A stretch of DNA of 17,798 bases from an uncultured Clostridia bacterium (GCA_947632425.1 CANRPG010000016.1:1-17798), one strand, 5' to 3'. Counted from the first letter of the stretch, positions 1 to 7,580 are shown. The notes: generated by a model not told the origin, from the sequence alone. Numbers and translations: made by a program.

Positions 1-1
1 C

Positions 2-82
2 GCAAGGCAAGCACAACGAATGTTGAAGTTAAAACCCGATACATTTTATCGCCGTGTTAAGGACTTCGAGAAACGCTTATAA
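2..82 (+). CDS. C-terminal end of a recombinase (partial, 5' end outside window)
   Basis: An open frame enters from the left edge and stops at TAA 80-82. Its last 26 residues include RMLKLKPDTFYRRVKDFEKRL-type sequence, that is, a helix-turn-helix ending in TFYRRVK. This resembles the C-terminal DNA-binding helix-turn-helix of small serine recombinases and resolvases, where a similar [ST]-[TN]-[FL]-Y-[RK] signature binds the recombination site. The catalytic domain lies outside the window, so recombinase is an inference from the tail alone. Another helix-turn-helix protein is possible. Its position just upstream of a relaxase fits a mobile-element module. A small hairpin, CCTTG 97-101 with CAAGG 109-113, follows the stop and may be a weak terminator. 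Confidence 0.5.
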   Translation, partial: ARQAQRMLKLKPDTFYRRVKDFEKRL

Positions 83-184
83 TGCCCTCTGTATGCCCTT
101 GTTTTGTTCAAGGTATTCTATCTATCGGTTAAAGTTAGAGGGGCAAAATATCGTTCTCTATTGCTTGCTATATGGGTAGGGTGC

Positions 185-265
185 GAACGTTTCAATAAAC
201 GTTCACAACCTATTGGACATTTGTCGCAAGCAACAAACGTCCATAGGCAAGGGGCACACCCCTTG
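185..265. other. Candidate oriT: three consecutive inverted repeats upstream of the relaxase gene
   Basis: Three dyads lie end to end. The first is GAACGTTT (185-192), loop CAAT, AAACGTTC (197-204), a perfect 8-base stem. The second is a long imperfect arm pair, 209-224 with 233-247 (CCTATTGGAC... against ...GTCCATAGG). The third is CAAGGGG (248-254), loop CACA, CCCCTTG (259-265), a perfect 7-base stem. MobV relaxases usually nick at an oriT with inverted repeats just upstream of their own gene, and this cluster ends 36 bases before the relaxase start. The nick site itself cannot be assigned from sequence. The stems could also regulate relaxase expression. Confidence 0.55.
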
Positions 266-301
266 ACCCCCTTCATTACATCAGAAAGGAATGATTTTTT
301 T

Positions 302-1549
302 ATGGTAGCAAAATGTTCACTTTGTATAAGTAAAAAAGCCAGTTTCAAACATAACGAACGAACATATGACCCCGACAAGATGAACCGTGATGGTCATATC
401 GATAGGGATAGAATTTCAAAAAATGTTGTTCTTGTGAAAGCAGATTTAGAAAAATTTTATGAGGAAAATTTCAAAGAAGTGATTGAAAAGTTCAACGAGA
501 ATAATTTGAAGTCAAGACACTGCGAACGAAATACCAGCGTTGAGGCGTATCGAAAAAAGACACAGCGTGAAATGAGAGAAGCGATTATCCAACTTGGCGA
601 CCACGATACATATACACATCTAGTCGAAACCCATGGACAGGATAAAGCCGATGTGGTATATGTAAAATATCTGAAGTCGGCTTTTGAAAAATGGAAAGAG
701 CGTTATCCGAATTTTAAGGTTGTAGGTGCAACAATACATATGGACGAGGTAAAAAACGGTACTCCGCATTTGCACTTAGATTTTATTCCCGTTGCACATT
801 ACAAACGAGGTCAAGAAGTTAAAGTTAGTCTAGATGGCGCACTTAAAGAAATGGGTTATCCAAAATCAGAAACGGGTAAATATTCTGATACCCCGTACAG
901 ACGTTGGCTTCCTAAATGTCGAACGGATTACGAAGCATTAGCACAAGAGTTTTGCAGAAAGGAAAAGCTCGATATTCAAATCTTGCCTTCTGAAAAAACT
1001 AAAAGTGAACACGAAGATATTCAGACTTACCGTGTGAGGGAAGAAGCGAGGAAAAAGATTTTACCTGTAATAAAGGAGTATCTGATAGACGGCAAAAAGA
1101 GCAAAGACCTCGCAGATGAGATTATCAAAAATTCACAGGCTGTGCAAGATGTATTTTCTGCGAAGAATAAGACACGCGAAAAAGAATTAAACCAAAAGGA
1201 GTATGAATTAACGCAAAGAGAAAAAGACATAGCGCAAAAAGAAAAAATACTGACTGAGCAAATCCAAAAAGTAAAGCAAGAGAAAACAGACGTAACAAAA
1301 GAGAAGCAGGAAGTTGAAGCAATAAAAAAAGAATTAGAGTTGAAAAAGATTGACCTATTAAGAGAGAAAAAGAAATTTGAACTCGCAAATTCTGAGTTAG
1401 AACACAGAACACTCTGTATGGCTCGTGGTATGGCAAATGAAATTATGAGGGCAGTAGGATATGACCCAAATTCAAACGCCATAGAGACCATACAGCTTGA
1501 TAATAAAGGGTATGTTAAGGAAAGGGGAGTTTCCTATGTTCACGATTGA
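302..1549 (+). CDS. MobV-type (Mob/Pre) relaxase, plasmid/IME mobilization protein
   Basis: Length is 415 residues from ATG 302, chosen because AGAAAGGA (283-290) lies 11 bases upstream; the frame is open back to 104 but that extension looks non-coding and would cover the oriT-like dyads. The protein would nick oriT DNA and start transfer of a mobilizable element with help from a resident conjugation system. The Mob/Pre metal-binding signature is intact: H146-M-D148-E149, then P155-H156-L-H158-L-D. Residues 1-45 contain the N-terminal family motif region (HNERTYDP...). Residues about 285-375 are very rich in K, E and Q and look like a long coiled coil, as in MobM-like relaxases. The 3' end overlaps the next gene by 14 bases, suggesting translational coupling. 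Family confidence is high; the mobilization partner is unknown. Confidence 0.92.
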   Translation: MVAKCSLCISKKASFKHNERTYDPDKMNRDGHIDRDRISKNVVLVKADLEKFYEENFKEVIEKFNENNLKSRHCERNTSVEAYRKKTQREMREAIIQLGDHDTYTHLVETHGQDKADVVYVKYLKSAFEKWKERYPNFKVVGATIHMDEVKNGTPHLHLDFIPVAHYKRGQEVKVSLDGALKEMGYPKSETGKYSDTPYRRWLPKCRTDYEALAQEFCRKEKLDIQILPSEKTKSEHEDIQTYRVREEARKKILPVIKEYLIDGKKSKDLADEIIKNSQAVQDVFSAKNKTREKELNQKEYELTQREKDIAQKEKILTEQIQKVKQEKTDVTKEKQEVEAIKKELELKKIDLLREKKKFELANSELEHRTLCMARGMANEIMRAVGYDPNSNAIETIQLDNKGYVKERGVSYVHD

Positions 1550-1892
1550 AATAACTTGTGTTTCATACACCACAATAAAACATAATGAGAGGATAGAAGC
1601 GGCAAGCTACACAACAACTATTCCGTTACAAATACCATTAAAAACTGCTACAGCAATTATTGATGAGATTATCTTGTTTATGAGGTGCGGCAGTTTGGAA
1701 AGTATCACGCACGACCGTGTGCAGGGCAGATATTGCTTTACCGTGGGTGTGATGATTGATTTTGATATGACTACTATTCCCGATACGTTTTATTATGAGC
1801 TTGACGAAATAGGTTTAATGAAAAGACTGGCAACGAAGATTACAAACAAAGATATTAAAGAATTATTAGCGCAAAAAAAGCAGGGCAAATAA
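1536..1892 (+). CDS. Small protein of unknown function coupled to the relaxase
   Basis: Length is 118 residues from ATG 1536. A strong Shine-Dalgarno stretch (AAGGAAAGGGGAG, 1517-1529... spacing 6) selects this start over the upstream in-frame one at 1497. The gene overlaps the relaxase end by 14 bases, so the two are probably co-translated. No signal peptide, membrane segment or recognisable catalytic motif is visible. The sequence alternates beta-like stretches (ITCVSYTTI, YCFTVGVMIDF) with a basic lysine-rich C-terminus (KDIKELLAQKKQGK). I do not recognise the family. Its position suggests an accessory role in mobilization or element maintenance, but that is context only. Confidence 0.7.
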   Translation: MFTIEITCVSYTTIKHNERIEAASYTTTIPLQIPLKTATAIIDEIILFMRCGSLESITHDRVQGRYCFTVGVMIDFDMTTIPDTFYYELDEIGLMKRLATKITNKDIKELLAQKKQGK

Positions 1893-1936
1893 GATGAAAA
1901 AACGTGTTGTGAGAATACACACAAAAACAAAATCTA

Positions 1937-2060
1937 GGGTACTATTTGGGTACTACTCTACACTAAAATTAAGCAAATTCGGCTTAACTACACTAAAACA
2001 CTATACATTAAAAAATGCATTAAATCGAAGTATTTTTAACTTCACCTAACTGCACTAAAC
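1937..2060 (+). repeat. Short direct repeats at the element terminus (possible integrase arm sites)
   Basis: Two motifs repeat in the AT-rich stretch after the last element gene. GGGTACTA occurs at 1937-1944 and 1948-1955, 11 bases apart. CTACACTAAAA occurs at 1958-1968 and 1988-1998, with a variant CTGCACTAAAC at 2050-2060. They sit 14 to 137 bases inside the presumed att core. Arm-type binding sites of tyrosine integrases are commonly short direct repeats in this position. The binding role is inferred. Confidence 0.45.
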
Positions 2061-2073
2061 GCAATCCAAAAAA

Positions 2074-2096
2074 TTCAAATCTCTCAATCCGCGCCA
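2074..2096 (+). other. Probable attR: 3' end of a tRNA gene at the element boundary
   Basis: TTCAAAT (2074-2080) reads as a T-loop, CTCTC (2081-2085) as the 3' strand of the T-stem, AATCCGC (2086-2092) as the 3' acceptor strand, G2093 as the discriminator and CCA (2094-2096) as the encoded tail. A Rho-independent terminator follows at once, as after many tRNA genes. The sequence to the left does not supply the matching GAGAG T-stem strand or any other tRNA arm, so only the 3' fragment is here. That is the expected product of integration into a tRNA 3' end, with the intact tRNA at the other element end outside the window. The acceptor implies a tRNA starting GCGGATT; the amino acid cannot be named. 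Confidence 0.6.
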
Positions 2097-2129
2097 AAAA
2101 TGCCGCTGACAAATGTCGGTGGCATTTTT
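2096..2129 (+). terminator. Rho-independent terminator after the tRNA-like fragment
   Basis: AAAAATGCCGCTGACA and TGTCGGTGGCATTTTT pair along their length with only G-T wobbles, giving a long stem ending in a T run. The flanking A and T runs make it usable on both strands. It probably belonged to the original tRNA transcription unit. Confidence 0.75.
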
Positions 2130-2240
2130 GTATTATTCGCTATTCGTTCTTCGTTATTCGCTATTCACTACGCTTTGAAATCCTGACGGCTTTCAAAGTG
2201 CCGAAGAACCCTCTGCGAGACTTCTTCCCGTTCATTATTT
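2130..2240 (-). repeat. Dispersed two-hairpin intergenic repeat, diverged copy A (inverted)
   Basis: Read on the minus strand, this stretch has the same order of parts as the copies near 12632, 17440 and 17729. There is a GAAGAA...TTCTTC hairpin (2203-2227), a short spacer, a second hairpin (CTTTGAAA 2173-2180 with TTTCAAAG 2191-2198), then a GTAGTGAATAGCGAATAACG tail. The second hairpin has a completely different stem sequence from the GACCG/CGGTC stem of the other copies but sits in the same place. No protein is encoded. Confidence 0.6.
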
Positions 2241-2245
2241 ACTAA

Positions 2246-2278
2246 AGGCTGGTTTTAGGTGGTTGAAAGCCTCTTTTT
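2246..2278 (+). terminator. Possible weak terminator
   Basis: AGGCT (2246-2250) can pair with AGCCT (2268-2272) and is followed by CTTTTTT. The stem is only five pairs with a long loop, so this is tentative. Confidence 0.3.
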
Positions 2279-2448
2279 TGTTTTAATACAGATGGAAGAA
2301 TATGTTGGTATCGGCGTGGAGGAGGGCGGAGAGTAACTGGGAGAGGAGGGACGCGTTTTGGCAAGGAGAGGGGTGTAGAATTGGGCGGCGTGAAGCTGTG
2401 GTTTTGTTTTTGGGGAGACAAAAGGGAGAATTTTGATATAAAAATCAG

Positions 2449-2484
2449 AGCAGGCTGGGAAGCAATTTCTCGGTCTGCTTTTTT
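2449..2484 (+). terminator. Strong Rho-independent terminator with no gene directly upstream
   Basis: AGCAGGCTGGGAA (2449-2461) pairs with TTCTCGGTCTGCT (2467-2479) through Watson-Crick and G-T pairs, with a five-base loop, followed by a T run. No convincing coding region lies between the attR fragment and this site, so it may end a non-coding transcript or read-through from the left. The purine-rich stretch 2285-2448 holds nothing else I can support. Confidence 0.6.
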
Positions 2485-2589
2485 ATTTGTATGGGGGGTA
2501 AGGCTATATTACAAAAAGGACGAGCAAAGGAAGAATATTCTGCCGGTGGTGTGGGGCAGGGGGAGAAGGAAGGGAGAATGTATAAAACA

Positions 2590-2649
2590 GCAGGGGACAT
2601 TGTACGAATGAGAGCGGCTGTGCGCTCCTGCGCGATGCGTAGGCAGCAA
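2590..2649 (+). repeat. 60-base direct repeat, copy 1
   Basis: This block, which contains TTGTACGAATGAG and GCGCTCCTGCGCGATGCG, recurs at 2847-2906 with five mismatches in 60 bases. Each copy is preceded at some distance by an AATATTCTGCC sequence (near 2532 and 2825). Open frames that run through it on both strands look like by-products of the repeat. Confidence 0.75.
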
Positions 2650-2732
2650 CATTATTACATGCCAAAGTTGAAGTTACGACCTCTTGCCTCTACTCTAATA
2701 GAGAACGGCTTCACTCAAAATGAGTAAAACCG

Positions 2733-2814
2733 TTTCTAACTTCTAACATCTAACTTCTTACCTCTAATAGGCAAAACCGTTTCTAACCTCTAACATCTCA
2801 CTTCTAGCCTCTGG
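2733..2814 (-). repeat. Two clusters of five degenerate heptamers (TTAGARG family)
   Basis: On the minus strand 2733-2767 and 2780-2814 each read as five head-to-tail 7-mers of the type TTAGAAG, TTAGATG, TTAGAGG, TTAGAAA. Both clusters are followed, on that strand, by CGGTTTT. A shorter relic is at about 3094-3111. The same heptamers in the opposite orientation start every unit of the array near 12735. The hairpin ACGGcTTcACTCA with TGAGTaAAaCCGT (2705-2734) adjoins the first cluster. Confidence 0.75.
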
Positions 2815-2846
2815 CGGTGGAAAAATATTCTGCCAGCGGCGTGAGA

Positions 2847-2906
2847 GCAGGGGACGTTGTACGAATGAGGGCGGCGGTGCGCTCCTGCGCGATGCGTAAG
2901 CGGCAA
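2847..2906 (+). repeat. 60-base direct repeat, copy 2
   Basis: About 92 percent identical to 2590-2649. The rest of the gap to the next gene (2907-3278) holds a heptamer relic and the leader of the lipoprotein gene. I could not assign a convincing promoter there. AGAAAGGA (3262-3269) is the ribosome binding site of the next gene. Confidence 0.75.
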
Positions 2907-3278
2907 AATGTGGCTTTGGAATTGAAAAAAGAGAGGACATATTATAAGAGGTGGGAACAGAGTAAGATTTTATGAGAGAAGGGAGCGTGCAGAGGTGAGG
3001 TGCAGGCACAAAAGCGAGGCGGTGGACTGCTCCGCAGGCGCTGCGAAAGCAGCAGTTTACATTATTACTCATGAAATCTGCCTTAGCAAATTCTAACTTC
3101 TTGCCTCTGATAGCGATTTTACATATTGCACAGAAATTGTACAGGGCATTTGTTCAATACGCCGAATTTTGGTTTTTTTAATTTTTGCTGTAACATTTCC
3201 TGTGTAACGTGTGTACTTATTGGTGAAAACTTAAATTTTGCCGATCTGGGGCGAAATATATAGAAAGGAAATGATGTT

Positions 3279-4457
3279 ATGAAAAAGTCAGCAAGAATTT
3301 TTACTCTGGCAGCTGCGGCGGCTCTTTTGGCAAGTATGCTGACCGCCTGCAAAAGCAGTGACAGACAAACCTACTTTGAAGAAAATTCAGCAGGTGAGAT
3401 AGTTGACAGCGAACTTTTGGAAAAGATAGAGCAGGAATCTGAGCCGCTCGATACCAAGATAGAGAATTACAGCTGCCACAGTGGCAGGAATTTATTTCTC
3501 GGTCCGGGCATCGATGTCATGTTTAGCGACAAGTTTTTGTATGTCTATAGGTTTATTGGCGATCAGGGGTATGTTAAGATAGACCTGCAAAGTGGTGAGG
3601 TAATACCTCTTTGTGATGTTGCAGGCTGTACGCATGATCCGAATGATTTCCCAGACTGTATAAATAACCGCAATATTGGCTGGATCATAGCTGTTGGTGA
3701 TGAACTATGGTATAGCAATCACAATAAGATCTTTGCAATGAAAGACGGCAAAGAAGAAGTTATATATGTAAATAACTATTGCACGAAGATCGAAGAAACT
3801 CAAAACCCCGACAACAAGTACAGTATATACTATCCCATAGCAGATGATAATTATGTGTACATTTTCGGCTTTGCATATGTCGTGCAGATAGACAGCAGCA
3901 CCATGACGACAGTAAAGACCATTGACCTGCCGACCGAGTGCGCTCTGCGTACCCCGGTTGTCTATAAAGGCAGCATATACTTTTGCAATGAAACAAGTGA
4001 AGCCTTTAAAACCGATATCGAAAGCGGCGAAACAACCAAGCTTGGTGATCATATCAACTGCATATATGTGAAGAACGATACAATTTATTATACGATCTGG
4101 AATGACGGTGCTGCGACATTGTATAAAGCTGACCTTGATCTTCAGAATTCTGAAAAGCTTATAGATAACTGCTACAGCGACTTTGCGGTAAAGGATAATA
4201 AGCTGTTCTACCACGGCGCGCCGTCAAGCGGTCAGGGTGGAACAATAATGTGCTATGATCTTGAAACGGGCGAAAGCAAACCCGTGTATGACGGTTTCAG
4301 TGAAGCTGACGGCATAATCGCGGCAGACTTTTCAGACAGAGTGTTCTTCATAGGCGACTATGTGAACCCTGATGATACTAGTGAGCAATATAATGTAATA
4401 GCTTCTGTACGCAGCGACGGCAGTGACCTGTGGGTGAAAAAGTTTGAAGGGAGTTGA
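3279..4457 (+). CDS. Lipoprotein with predicted beta-propeller domain and a Cys/His motif
   Basis: Length is 392 residues; ATG 3279 has AGAAAGGA nine bases upstream. The N-terminus is a lipoprotein signal peptide with lipobox LTAC, lipidated on C24, so the protein should sit on the outer face of the membrane. The rest is a series of short units such as DDNYVYIFG, KGSIYFCN, NDTIYYTIW and DNKLFYHG alternating with D-x-x-[ST]-G turns, the pattern of a beta-propeller like the DUF5050 type. Before the propeller lies C112-x4-C117-x-H119-x7-C127, a motif I know from many Firmicute surface lipoproteins; metal or disulfide use is unproven. The stop overlaps the start region of an ABC-2 permease gene, so the two are one operon. 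The ligand is unknown. Confidence 0.85.
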   Translation: MKKSARIFTLAAAAALLASMLTACKSSDRQTYFEENSAGEIVDSELLEKIEQESEPLDTKIENYSCHSGRNLFLGPGIDVMFSDKFLYVYRFIGDQGYVKIDLQSGEVIPLCDVAGCTHDPNDFPDCINNRNIGWIIAVGDELWYSNHNKIFAMKDGKEEVIYVNNYCTKIEETQNPDNKYSIYYPIADDNYVYIFGFAYVVQIDSSTMTTVKTIDLPTECALRTPVVYKGSIYFCNETSEAFKTDIESGETTKLGDHINCIYVKNDTIYYTIWNDGAATLYKADLDLQNSEKLIDNCYSDFAVKDNKLFYHGAPSSGQGGTIMCYDLETGESKPVYDGFSEADGIIAADFSDRVFFIGDYVNPDDTSEQYNVIASVRSDGSDLWVKKFEGS

Positions 4458-4459
4458 AA

Positions 4460-5767
4460 ATGTATATTTCAGAACTGAAAAGAATTTTAAGGAGCAAAGT
4501 TTTCCTTATCTCAATGCTGCTGCTTGCGGCATACTTTGTGTATATTACAGGCTTGCACTTAATACACAGCAGAAACGATATAGATTATGAACACGAAGAA
4601 GCAAAAACATTCAACAGCGTGTGCGATGAGCTTATGGCAAATTACCCCGGCGATGTTCCTCTGAACAAATGGCTGCAACAGGTGCTTGCGGAGAAAGAAG
4701 CTGTAATGAATGAAGCATATGAAAATTTTTATGCTCATTTTGAGGGAGATCTTAACGAGCTTCATGAGGTTGACGAAGAGACCGCAAAAGCCAGAGATGA
4801 TTATTTCTCAACGCTGTCGGTGTGCAATACACTGAATTACACGCTTTATGATTATCAGGCGGCAATGAGGAAGAACGTTGAAAAGGCGGTCAAAATGGTA
4901 AACGACCCCACACAGAGTGCCTACACCGTAAGGCTGAACACAAAGGCTGCCGAAAAATATAACAGCATAAAGAATTTTTCACTTATCGACAGTTCACCTG
5001 CTTCATCATGGTACGGCAGGTTCACTATGGAAAGATATACCTACTTTTACATCATGCTGTTCATGGTGTTCATAATCATAGCCGCAGATACGTTTTGTTC
5101 AGAGAACACATATTCAATGGAGAGCATGGTTTTTACATCGAAATACGGGCGCAAGCGGCTGTTCGTTTCAAAGGTTTCGGCACTTGTGAGCATATGTGTT
5201 TTCACTATGCTGATACTCACATTTATCGATGTTATGATCGCTTGGTACATCATGGGCGACACCCTTATGTTCGAGCCATTGCAGACGCTTCCGCGCTTTC
5301 AGAACAGCACAGCAAACATCAGCTTTTTCGGTCTTTTGCTCATCTGCGACCTTTTGCGAACGCTGGCGCTTGTGTTTGTGGTAAGCATTGCCGCCGCAGT
5401 CTCGCAGCTTTCAAGAAAGGTGTTTATTTCGCTTATCATAGACTGCCTTGTGATATTCTCGATGTTCGCCGTTTATATGTATTCTTCGGGCTATATGGTC
5501 AACGAACCCGATAAGTTTGAATTTACATTTGATGCTGACAGGTTTGCTTTGTTTGAAAATCTGCGCGCATTTTTGCCTACCAGCTTTATAAGACCTTATG
5601 TATATTTTGAAAAGCTTGACTACATAAACGTTGCGAACTTTCCGTTTTTAAGGCTGACTACCTGTATTATAGTAACAACCGCGGCAACCGTATTACTGCT
5701 GCTTTTCGCATATTTCAGATTCGGCAATGTGCTGAAATTTTTGCCGAGAGCCAAGGCACGCACATAA
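4460..5767 (+). CDS. ABC-2-type transporter permease subunit
   Basis: Length is 435 residues from ATG 4460, preferred over TTG 4454 because GAAGGGAG (4446-4453) is well spaced for it. The start lies just past the TGA (4455-4457) of the lipoprotein gene, indicating coupled translation. The layout is one membrane helix (about 14-32), an extracellular region of about 160 residues rich in charge and Tyr, then about five more helices with a charged loop SENTYSMESMVFTSKYGRKR. The pattern SE-x-T...SMxFTSKYGRxxL after the second helix is typical of ABC-2 permeases. No ATPase gene adjoins, although such permeases need one; it must be encoded elsewhere. An export or lipoprotein-related role is suggested by the partner gene only. 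Confidence 0.85.
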   Translation: MYISELKRILRSKVFLISMLLLAAYFVYITGLHLIHSRNDIDYEHEEAKTFNSVCDELMANYPGDVPLNKWLQQVLAEKEAVMNEAYENFYAHFEGDLNELHEVDEETAKARDDYFSTLSVCNTLNYTLYDYQAAMRKNVEKAVKMVNDPTQSAYTVRLNTKAAEKYNSIKNFSLIDSSPASSWYGRFTMERYTYFYIMLFMVFIIIAADTFCSENTYSMESMVFTSKYGRKRLFVSKVSALVSICVFTMLILTFIDVMIAWYIMGDTLMFEPLQTLPRFQNSTANISFFGLLLICDLLRTLALVFVVSIAAAVSQLSRKVFISLIIDCLVIFSMFAVYMYSSGYMVNEPDKFEFTFDADRFALFENLRAFLPTSFIRPYVYFEKLDYINVANFPFLRLTTCIIVTTAATVLLLLFAYFRFGNVLKFLPRAKART

Positions 5768-5780
5768 CGCTGAAAATTAA

Positions 5781-5812
5781 ACGCCCCACTGAAAGAAAAA
5801 TCGGTGGGGTGT
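5781..5812. terminator. Bidirectional terminator between convergent genes
   Basis: ACGCCCCACTGA (5781-5792) pairs with TCGGTGGGGTGT (5801-5812) over twelve pairs including two wobbles, loop AAGAAAAA. It lies between the stop of the permease gene and the stop of the CotH-domain gene, whose stop codon it touches. T-rich flanks exist on both strands but are not long. Confidence 0.7.
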
Positions 5813-7512
5813 TATATATTCTCATCTATCCATCTGGCACGGGCGGTTATAAAATCTTTGAGGTACTGCACTTGCTCTTCAAACGACTCATAGTTTGCGT
5901 TGCGCCACGACTGGTAGCCGACTTTGCGACCCCATATCTGCCACACCTTGAAATTCTGCTGCTGCGAGCCTGCGCTTAATAGCTCGCTATAGTGATCTAT
6001 ACAGTTCAAAGCTTCGGCGGTGAGGCTATCGCGCACCTCAAACCAACGCTCTCGCAGCTGCGCGCGGAACGCTTCGTTCTCCATAAGATAATTACACCAG
6101 TTGACCGTTACATAGGCATCTTCATAGGTCTCGCCGACTGTTACCCAGTCGTTATAATCCTGATTATCAACATTACAGTTGCCGAACGCTAAGTCAAAAT
6201 CCCAGACGGGCCCCATTTTCAGCTTGCCGCCGCTATCCTTATTTATATAGCAGCTTCGGCGAAAACAACTGTCGGTATTATAGGTGAGCTCGTGGATAAT
6301 TATCCAGTCGCAGAAGCTTTTTACATCTATATATTCTTCATAGCCCTCGCCTTTTAAAATTGCCTGCTCTGCTTTATTCATATAGTCTTTGATAAAGTCT
6401 TTCTGCGCCTCGGTGACTTCTTCGGCATCGGGTCCTTTGAAAGTAATGAAGTTGACAAGACGGTTATCGGTATGGAAAAAATCAACGCCAAGAACATCGT
6501 CGTCCTCGGAGCCGCCGACTTCTAAAAGAAAGCCTGTATCGGCATCGGGGCTGTCTTTTTGCACGTTAACGCGGTCTTTGGCAATTTCGGGCTGCTCGCC
6601 GAAAGAATACACACCGCAGTACACGCCGTTTATAAAGAGATCTACGGGGTACTGAGTCGGCGACCACGCAAAGCTGTCAAGGGTATTGCTCAGGCGGCAG
6701 GCGACGGTGTTGCGCATAAGCGATTTATCGGAATAATTTGCAAGCAGCACCCAGTCTTTATCCTTATCGAGACCGAGGACGGAAGCAGCTTCATCGAGCT
6801 TTATTTTATACGGCTTTTTCTCCCAGCCCCAAGTGGAATGACCGCGACCCCTTATTCTGCCGCTGACGGAGGGGATACTTTCAAAGCCTTGTGCGCCCGT
6901 GCAGTCTACGGAAAATGTCATATCGGAATAGGCGTATCTGTCGATAGCGCTTTTGTCTTTGATGCCGTCAAGGTAGATATTTACTATCGGCAGTTTATAG
7001 ACGGTGCGCGAGGTAGTTACGGTATACTTTTGCTTTAAGCCGTCCTCATCTGTGACGACGATATAAGACAGCTTGGTAAGGTCTGTAGAGCCGCTTTCGG
7101 TGAGCGCGCCTTCGCTGAAATAATATTCGCCGCCGGTTACGGAGATATCTGTGATACAGTTTTGCAGGGTATAGATATCTGCGTAATTATCATAGGTTAT
7201 ATTTGCGCTGACGGTGAAGTTTTCGTTGTCTATGGTGTATTCTACAGGGGAGAGCATTGTGGGGTTCTTATCCGAAATGGCGAAGCGTTCAATGCGAGCT
7301 TTGCAGTCGGGGGTAAATTCGGGCTTTGGCGGCTGTGTAACTTCGGGGGTGGTGGTCGTTGTAATACTTGTCGTTGCAGTGGTAGTTGCGGTGGGAGCGG
7401 CTGTTGTTACGGTAGCAGCAGTGGTGGTTTCTGCGGTTTGCTTTTGGGGAGCAGCACATGATGAGAGCATGAGCGCGGCTGCTAAAGCTATGGCAAATGT
7501 GCGTTTTTTCAT
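5812..7512 (-). CDS. CotH-kinase-domain lipoprotein
   Basis: Length is 566 residues. ATG at 7512 is chosen over in-frame GTG 7521 because AGAGGTGG (7518-7525) is spaced for the ATG and would overlap the GTG. The lipobox is LSSC with C19, so it is predicted to be membrane-anchored outside the cell. Residues about 26-62 are a Thr/Pro linker, and 70-180 look like an Ig-like beta domain. The CotH kinase-like fold follows: RGRGHSTWGW (221-230), KKPYKIKLD (232-240), DWVLLANYSDKSLMRN (253-268) and GPVWDFDLAFGN (434-445). D438 and D440 sit in the WDFD metal-binding position. CotH proteins phosphorylate coat proteins in Bacillus spores, and CotH modules occur in cellulosomal proteins of Ruminococcus. 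Here the anchored form suggests a surface substrate, which is unknown. The next gene diverges from the same intergenic region. Confidence 0.9.
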   Translation of the reverse strand: MKKRTFAIALAAALMLSSCAAPQKQTAETTTAATVTTAAPTATTTATTSITTTTTPEVTQPPKPEFTPDCKARIERFAISDKNPTMLSPVEYTIDNENFTVSANITYDNYADIYTLQNCITDISVTGGEYYFSEGALTESGSTDLTKLSYIVVTDEDGLKQKYTVTTSRTVYKLPIVNIYLDGIKDKSAIDRYAYSDMTFSVDCTGAQGFESIPSVSGRIRGRGHSTWGWEKKPYKIKLDEAASVLGLDKDKDWVLLANYSDKSLMRNTVACRLSNTLDSFAWSPTQYPVDLFINGVYCGVYSFGEQPEIAKDRVNVQKDSPDADTGFLLEVGGSEDDDVLGVDFFHTDNRLVNFITFKGPDAEEVTEAQKDFIKDYMNKAEQAILKGEGYEEYIDVKSFCDWIIIHELTYNTDSCFRRSCYINKDSGGKLKMGPVWDFDLAFGNCNVDNQDYNDWVTVGETYEDAYVTVNWCNYLMENEAFRAQLRERWFEVRDSLTAEALNCIDHYSELLSAGSQQQNFKVWQIWGRKVGYQSWRNANYESFEEQVQYLKDFITARARWIDENI

Positions 7513-7551
7513 GTATACCACCTCTTGTTGAAATACAATTTACATTATTTT

Positions 7552-7580
7552 ATTATAAGGCATACGGGGTGAAAAGTCAA
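7552..7580 (-). promoter_or_regulatory. Sigma-A-type promoter of the CotH-domain gene
   Basis: On the minus strand TTGACT (7575-7580) and TATAAT (7552-7557) are separated by exactly 17 bases, close to consensus. The start codon lies about 40 bases downstream of the -10 box. Confidence 0.85.

Noticed and set aside
104..301. N-terminal extension of the relaxase by 66 residues
   Set aside because: It would cover the inverted repeats upstream, has no ribosome binding site and does not resemble the Mob/Pre N-terminus, whereas ATG 302 has a good site.
1894..2049. 51-residue frame starting one base after the small mobilization gene
   Set aside because: No separate ribosome binding site, and it runs through the GGGTACTA and CTACACTAAAA repeats near the att site, which explain the sequence better.
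2381..2727. Two overlapping plus-strand frames of 76 and 78 residues
   Set aside because: They run through a terminator hairpin and the 60-base repeat, overlap each other and have compositions rich in W, R and G unlike a real small protein here.
2764..3072. 102-residue minus-strand frame
   Set aside because: Lies across heptamers and repeat copy 2; the end reads as translated heptamers (ARSEMLEVRNGF). No supporting start signal.
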